Positions 61,212 through 64,000 of a stretch of DNA of 64,000 nucleotides are shown here, piece after piece. How positions within the stretch are numbered: position 1 is the stretch's first letter; each line of letters opens with the position of its first letter. This stretch comes from Thalassovita sp. (GTDB lineage Bacteria > Pseudomonadota > Alphaproteobacteria > Rhodobacterales > Rhodobacteraceae): NCBI RefSeq assembly GCF_963691685.1, contig NZ_OY829290.1, positions 3,100,001 to 3,164,000 on the forward strand, in the 5' to 3' direction. The notes under the pieces are model-generated. The model was given only the letters and a program-made list of their open reading frames with translations. It did no database searches and was not told the DNA's origin. The position numbers and the translations under genes were made by a program.

Positions 61212-62318
61212 GTGCATAAGTGGCAAGCCTATGCCGGGCGCTTCGAACCCGTGACCGTCCGGGCCCACCTGCGCAGCATCCGTATGTTAGAGGTTCATCT
61301 TGGCGGCAAAGCTTTCGACAAGGTCACCCCGACGGACGCGGCCGCCTTCCGCGACCACTTGGTCAAGCTGGGTCAAACCCCTAAAGTGGATGGTGGATTG
61401 AGCAACTCCACCATCCGCCATCACGCGTCTCAGGTGCGTCAGTTCTTCGAGTGGCTTCGCATACAGGATGGCTATAAGCGCCTCAGTCAGAACATCTTGC
61501 TCAACCTCGAGCTGCCTAAAGCGGTGCGCGCAAAAACACTGCCGCGTGAAGACCGGGACTATCTCACGATCGAAGAAGCAGAAGGGATGTTGGCGAAGAT
61601 GCCCGGCAGCACGATCGCAGAACGTCGAGACCGGGCCATCATCGCTTGTGCCTATATCTGCGGATTGCGCGCAGCGGCCCTTACCACGCTTCGCCTGAAG
61701 CACATCGACATGCAGAAGAAGGAAATGCTCCAGGACGCCACCGAAATGCGGGCCAAGAACGGCAAGAGCTTTCGCAGTTTCTTCTTCCCTCGCACGGAAG
61801 CCTTCCAGCAGGTTCTTGGTGAATGGCTGACCGAACTTGGGGCCCTTGGCTTTACCGAGGATGACGCAGTCTTCCCCAGCTTGAATGATCTGACCTACCA
61901 CGCACCCGGTGCCGCCCCGGTGTCTCCAATGCAATCCTCCGCCGCGGTAGGCAATGCCTTCAAGGCCGCCACGGCCCTGATTGCTCGCTGTTGCACACCG
62001 CACTCTGCACGCGACACATTGGTCTACCTAGGCAACGAACTGACGAGCTCACGTAAAGAAGAAAGGGCCTTCTCCCTCAACCTTGGGCATGCGAGGCCGC
62101 AAATCAAAGAAACCTACTATGCCAAAATGACGGACGAGCAACGCCGCAGAACGATCGAAGGGCTTTGTGCGGGCACCCAGTTTACCGCCAAGGAGCAGTC
62201 AATGGTTCTCGACTTTTACGAAAGCCGCTTCGAACGCGGTTCCAAAGAATACAAATACGCCAAACGGCTTGCCGAAAGACGTGCCGCCGCGCGCGATGGG
62301 GAGGATATATTGGAATAG
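61212..62318 (+). CDS. int: Tyrosine-family site-specific integrase
   Basis: This phage-type integrase has a SAM-like N-terminal core-binding domain (ALQ..RSIRMLEVHLGGKAF, STIRHHASQVRQFFEWL) and a catalytic domain with the first arginine in ICGLRAAALTTLR, the His-x-x-Arg box in TPHSARDTLVYLG, and the LGHARPQIKETYYAK end with the nucleophilic tyrosine. It lies behind tRNA-Phe, the expected integration target. GTG 61212 is reported as start, but the frame is open back to 61095 and a Shine-Dalgarno-like AAGAGG lies seven bases before an in-frame ATT at 61122, so the true start may be non-canonical. 368 residues from the GTG. Confidence 0.88.
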   Translation: MHKWQAYAGRFEPVTVRAHLRSIRMLEVHLGGKAFDKVTPTDAAAFRDHLVKLGQTPKVDGGLSNSTIRHHASQVRQFFEWLRIQDGYKRLSQNILLNLELPKAVRAKTLPREDRDYLTIEEAEGMLAKMPGSTIAERRDRAIIACAYICGLRAAALTTLRLKHIDMQKKEMLQDATEMRAKNGKSFRSFFFPRTEAFQQVLGEWLTELGALGFTEDDAVFPSLNDLTYHAPGAAPVSPMQSSAAVGNAFKAATALIARCCTPHSARDTLVYLGNELTSSRKEERAFSLNLGHARPQIKETYYAKMTDEQRRRTIEGLCAGTQFTAKEQSMVLDFYESRFERGSKEYKYAKRLAERRAAARDGEDILE

Positions 62319-62477
62319 GACTGCGATCGGCGAGCGCTCGTTCACTCACCTGGCCGCCGGGGAACGGTCATACTTTCTTTGTGGCACACCCTACAGAGAA
62401 GGCCGCTTCCAACCCAAGCCAGCCTGCCTCCCTGCTGACTGATTGCAAGCGCGCAGACGCAGTTTTGGGCTTATTCC

Positions 62478-64000
62478 GTTGAAAAACTCTTCCTTGATCG
62501 GCTCCCAATTCGCTGATTCAATTCCTTTAGGGATTGGGGGATTTTGCGATGATGGGACCGAAGCAGGAAGCGCAGGCGGCATTGTTCTACGAGTTCTCGC
62601 TGGAAGACCATGTCCCGCAAGACCACCTGCTGCGCTCGATAGATCGGTTTGTCGATCTTAGCGATATCCGCCTTTATCTTGCAGACTTTTATAGTCACAC
62701 GGGTCGTCCTTCGGTCGATCCGGAGCTACTGATCCGCATGCTTTTGGTGGGCTATTGTTTTGGCATTCGGTCTGAACGGCGGCTCTGTGAAGAAGTACAT
62801 TTGAACCTTGCGTATCGCTGGTTTTGCCGCCTTGACCTGTCCACTCCGGTCCCCAACCATTCGACGTTCTCCAAGAACCGGCATGGTCGGTTCCGTGAGA
62901 GCGAGCTGTTGCGCCATCTGTTCGAGACAACTGTCGCCCGCTGCATCACGGAAGGTCTCGTAAGTGGTCAGCGCCTGGCCATTGATGCCAGTCTGATAGA
63001 GGCGGATGCCAACAAGCAGAACTCAACGCCTAAGGAAGATTGGAACGCATCAAACGTCGATCCGACTGATGCGCCCCGTGCTGTGCGGGAATATCTCGAC
63101 ACACTGGATCAAGCTGCCTTCGGTGCCGCGAGCAAGGTACAACCGAAGTTCACATCCCATTCTGATCCAGCAAGTCAGTGGACAGCCGCCCGTAAAGGAC
63201 CCGCTTTCTTTAGCTATTCCGACAACTACCTGATCGACACGGATCACGGTGTGATTGTGGATGTCGAGGCCACCCGCTCAATCCGGCAGGCTGAGGTCGG
63301 ATCAACAAAAACGATGCTGAAGCGAGTGAAAGCCAAGTTTGACCTGCATCCTGAACGTCTGATCGCGGACACAGCCTACGGCACCGCACCGATGCTGGGC
63401 TGGTTGGTCGACCGCAAGATAGCCCCGCATATTCCTGTGTTCGACAAGTCAGGGCGCAACGATGGCACCTGGACCCGCGCCGACTTCGAGTGGGATGCTG
63501 AAAACAATCAATACATCTGCCCGGAGGGCCACGCTCTGAAGCAGTTCCGACGAAATTATTCGGACCCGACCCGTGGCCCGACCGGAAAGGGCACCGCACG
63601 ATATCGCGCATTGAAGCTGACCTGCCAAGCATGCCCATCTAAAGCGAAATGCTGTCCGAATGCAGACGCGCGCAAGATTACGCGCGAGGAACACGAGGAC
63701 GCCCGCCAGGTTGCCCGCGATATCGCCAAGACCCCACAATACGACATCTCGATGAAGCTCAGAAAGAAAGTGGAAATGCTCTTCGCGCACCTCAAACGCA
63801 TACTCGGGCTGGGGCGGCTGCGATTACGAGGTCCATGCGGCGCAAACGACGAATTCCTCCTCGCCGCCACCGCCCAAAACCTCAGAAAACTGGCCAAAAT
63901 CTTTCCTGCACCGCAGAAAGCGCGAAAAGCCTGACCAGAAAGGCACTCGCGCGCAGACCAAAGCACCGATTTCTGCGGCAGCAATACGTTGTTTTTCAAC
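62478..64000 (+). mobile_element. IS1182-family insertion sequence
   Basis: The left end carries GTTGAAAAAC (62478-62487) and the last ten bases of the window (63991-64000) are its exact reverse complement, framing one transposase gene. The match beyond ten bases is poor, so the true inverted repeats may be longer outward on the right, outside the window. Target duplication cannot be tested. Total length of about 1.52 kb fits a single-gene IS of this family. Confidence 0.8.
62549..63934 (+). CDS. IS1182-family transposase
   Basis: This 461-residue DDE transposase has the N-terminal DUF772-type domain (FSLEDHVPQDHLLRSIDRFVDLS, VDPELLIRMLLVGYCFGIRSER, FSKNRHGRF), then the catalytic core with Asp in LAIDASLIEADA and LIADTAYGTAPMLGWL, a cysteine cluster LTCQACPSKAKCCPNAD, and the C-terminal MLFAHLKRILGLGRLRLRG with the catalytic Glu region. 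The gene appears intact. ATG 62549 with GGGGGA upstream is preferred over TTG 62534. Confidence 0.93.
   Translation: MMGPKQEAQAALFYEFSLEDHVPQDHLLRSIDRFVDLSDIRLYLADFYSHTGRPSVDPELLIRMLLVGYCFGIRSERRLCEEVHLNLAYRWFCRLDLSTPVPNHSTFSKNRHGRFRESELLRHLFETTVARCITEGLVSGQRLAIDASLIEADANKQNSTPKEDWNASNVDPTDAPRAVREYLDTLDQAAFGAASKVQPKFTSHSDPASQWTAARKGPAFFSYSDNYLIDTDHGVIVDVEATRSIRQAEVGSTKTMLKRVKAKFDLHPERLIADTAYGTAPMLGWLVDRKIAPHIPVFDKSGRNDGTWTRADFEWDAENNQYICPEGHALKQFRRNYSDPTRGPTGKGTARYRALKLTCQACPSKAKCCPNADARKITREEHEDARQVARDIAKTPQYDISMKLRKKVEMLFAHLKRILGLGRLRLRGPCGANDEFLLAATAQNLRKLAKIFPAPQKARKA

Noticed and set aside
1..64000. CRISPR array, rRNA genes or prophage structural genes
   Set aside because: No regularly spaced direct repeats, no rRNA sequence and no phage head or tail proteins were seen.

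Overview
The window reads as a chromosomal segment from a marine alphaproteobacterium, most likely the roseobacter group of the Rhodobacteraceae (inference). Pointers are the roughly 60% GC sampled by hand, the short-form HisG with HisZ, an AdoCbl-dependent class II ribonucleotide reductase, ThyX, SdhE, a tripartite tricarboxylate transporter (TTT) with its own TctD/TctE regulators, and many small conserved alphaproteobacterial families (DUF1194, DUF1284, DUF1489, DUF2461). No species call is possible from this alone.

Layout. 1-4.5 kb: 3' part of thrS, then a complete bufferin-type RiPP locus (DUF2282 precursor, DUF692 MNIO maturase, DUF2063 partner, DoxX), with two intrinsic terminators between precursor and enzymes. 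4.4-8.1 kb: small housekeeping and unknown genes (ArsC/Spx-like, cspA, a secreted Cys-rich protein, an HPF-like protein, thyX). 8.3-10.7 kb: a surface-lipoprotein/Slam pair (type XI secretion). 10.7-18 kb: glyoxalase, two tandem secreted vWA-like DUF1194 proteins, a MarR-type regulator, sdhE, an XRE regulator, an aspartate aminotransferase, a MATE exporter and DUF2461. 18.5-24.3 kb: a large membrane hybrid histidine kinase, ppk2 interrupted by an amber codon, and parE. 24.3-25.6 kb: an AT-rich P-loop ATPase with a C-terminal winged-helix-like region, which looks horizontally acquired. 26.7-35.6 kb: a divergent module with tctC-tctB-tctA, an AtuA/DUF1446 protein, DUF4387 and threonine aldolase on one side, and tctD-tctE plus an overlapping periplasmic binding protein on the other. 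35.8-44.2 kb: nrdJ, two tandem porin-like barrels with near-identical terminators, hisG-hisZ-hisS. 44.4-51 kb: an FtrA-like regulator divergent from a rhodanese, slyX, a repeat-bearing lipoprotein, dnaE. 52-57.6 kb: a BMP-type (nucleoside-like) ABC importer operon with a voltage-gated-like cation channel gene inside it. 57.7-60.5 kb: an amber-interrupted membrane/coiled-coil gene, a GFA-family protein, a ParB-like small protein and a PagL-like lipid A deacylase. 60.8-64 kb: tRNA-Phe(GAA) followed by a tyrosine integrase and an IS1182-type element whose right inverted repeat is the last 10 bases of the window, consistent with the edge of an integrated island.

Points that deserve most attention are the bufferin operon with its internal terminators, the lipoprotein-Slam pair, the AT-rich ATPase wedged behind parE, the TTT/AtuA/DUF4387/aldolase catabolic module with a three-gene sensor, the channel inside the BMP transporter operon, and two in-frame amber codons (ppk2 and 57761-59149) that break otherwise continuous genes. 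TAG is used as a normal stop by several neighbouring genes.
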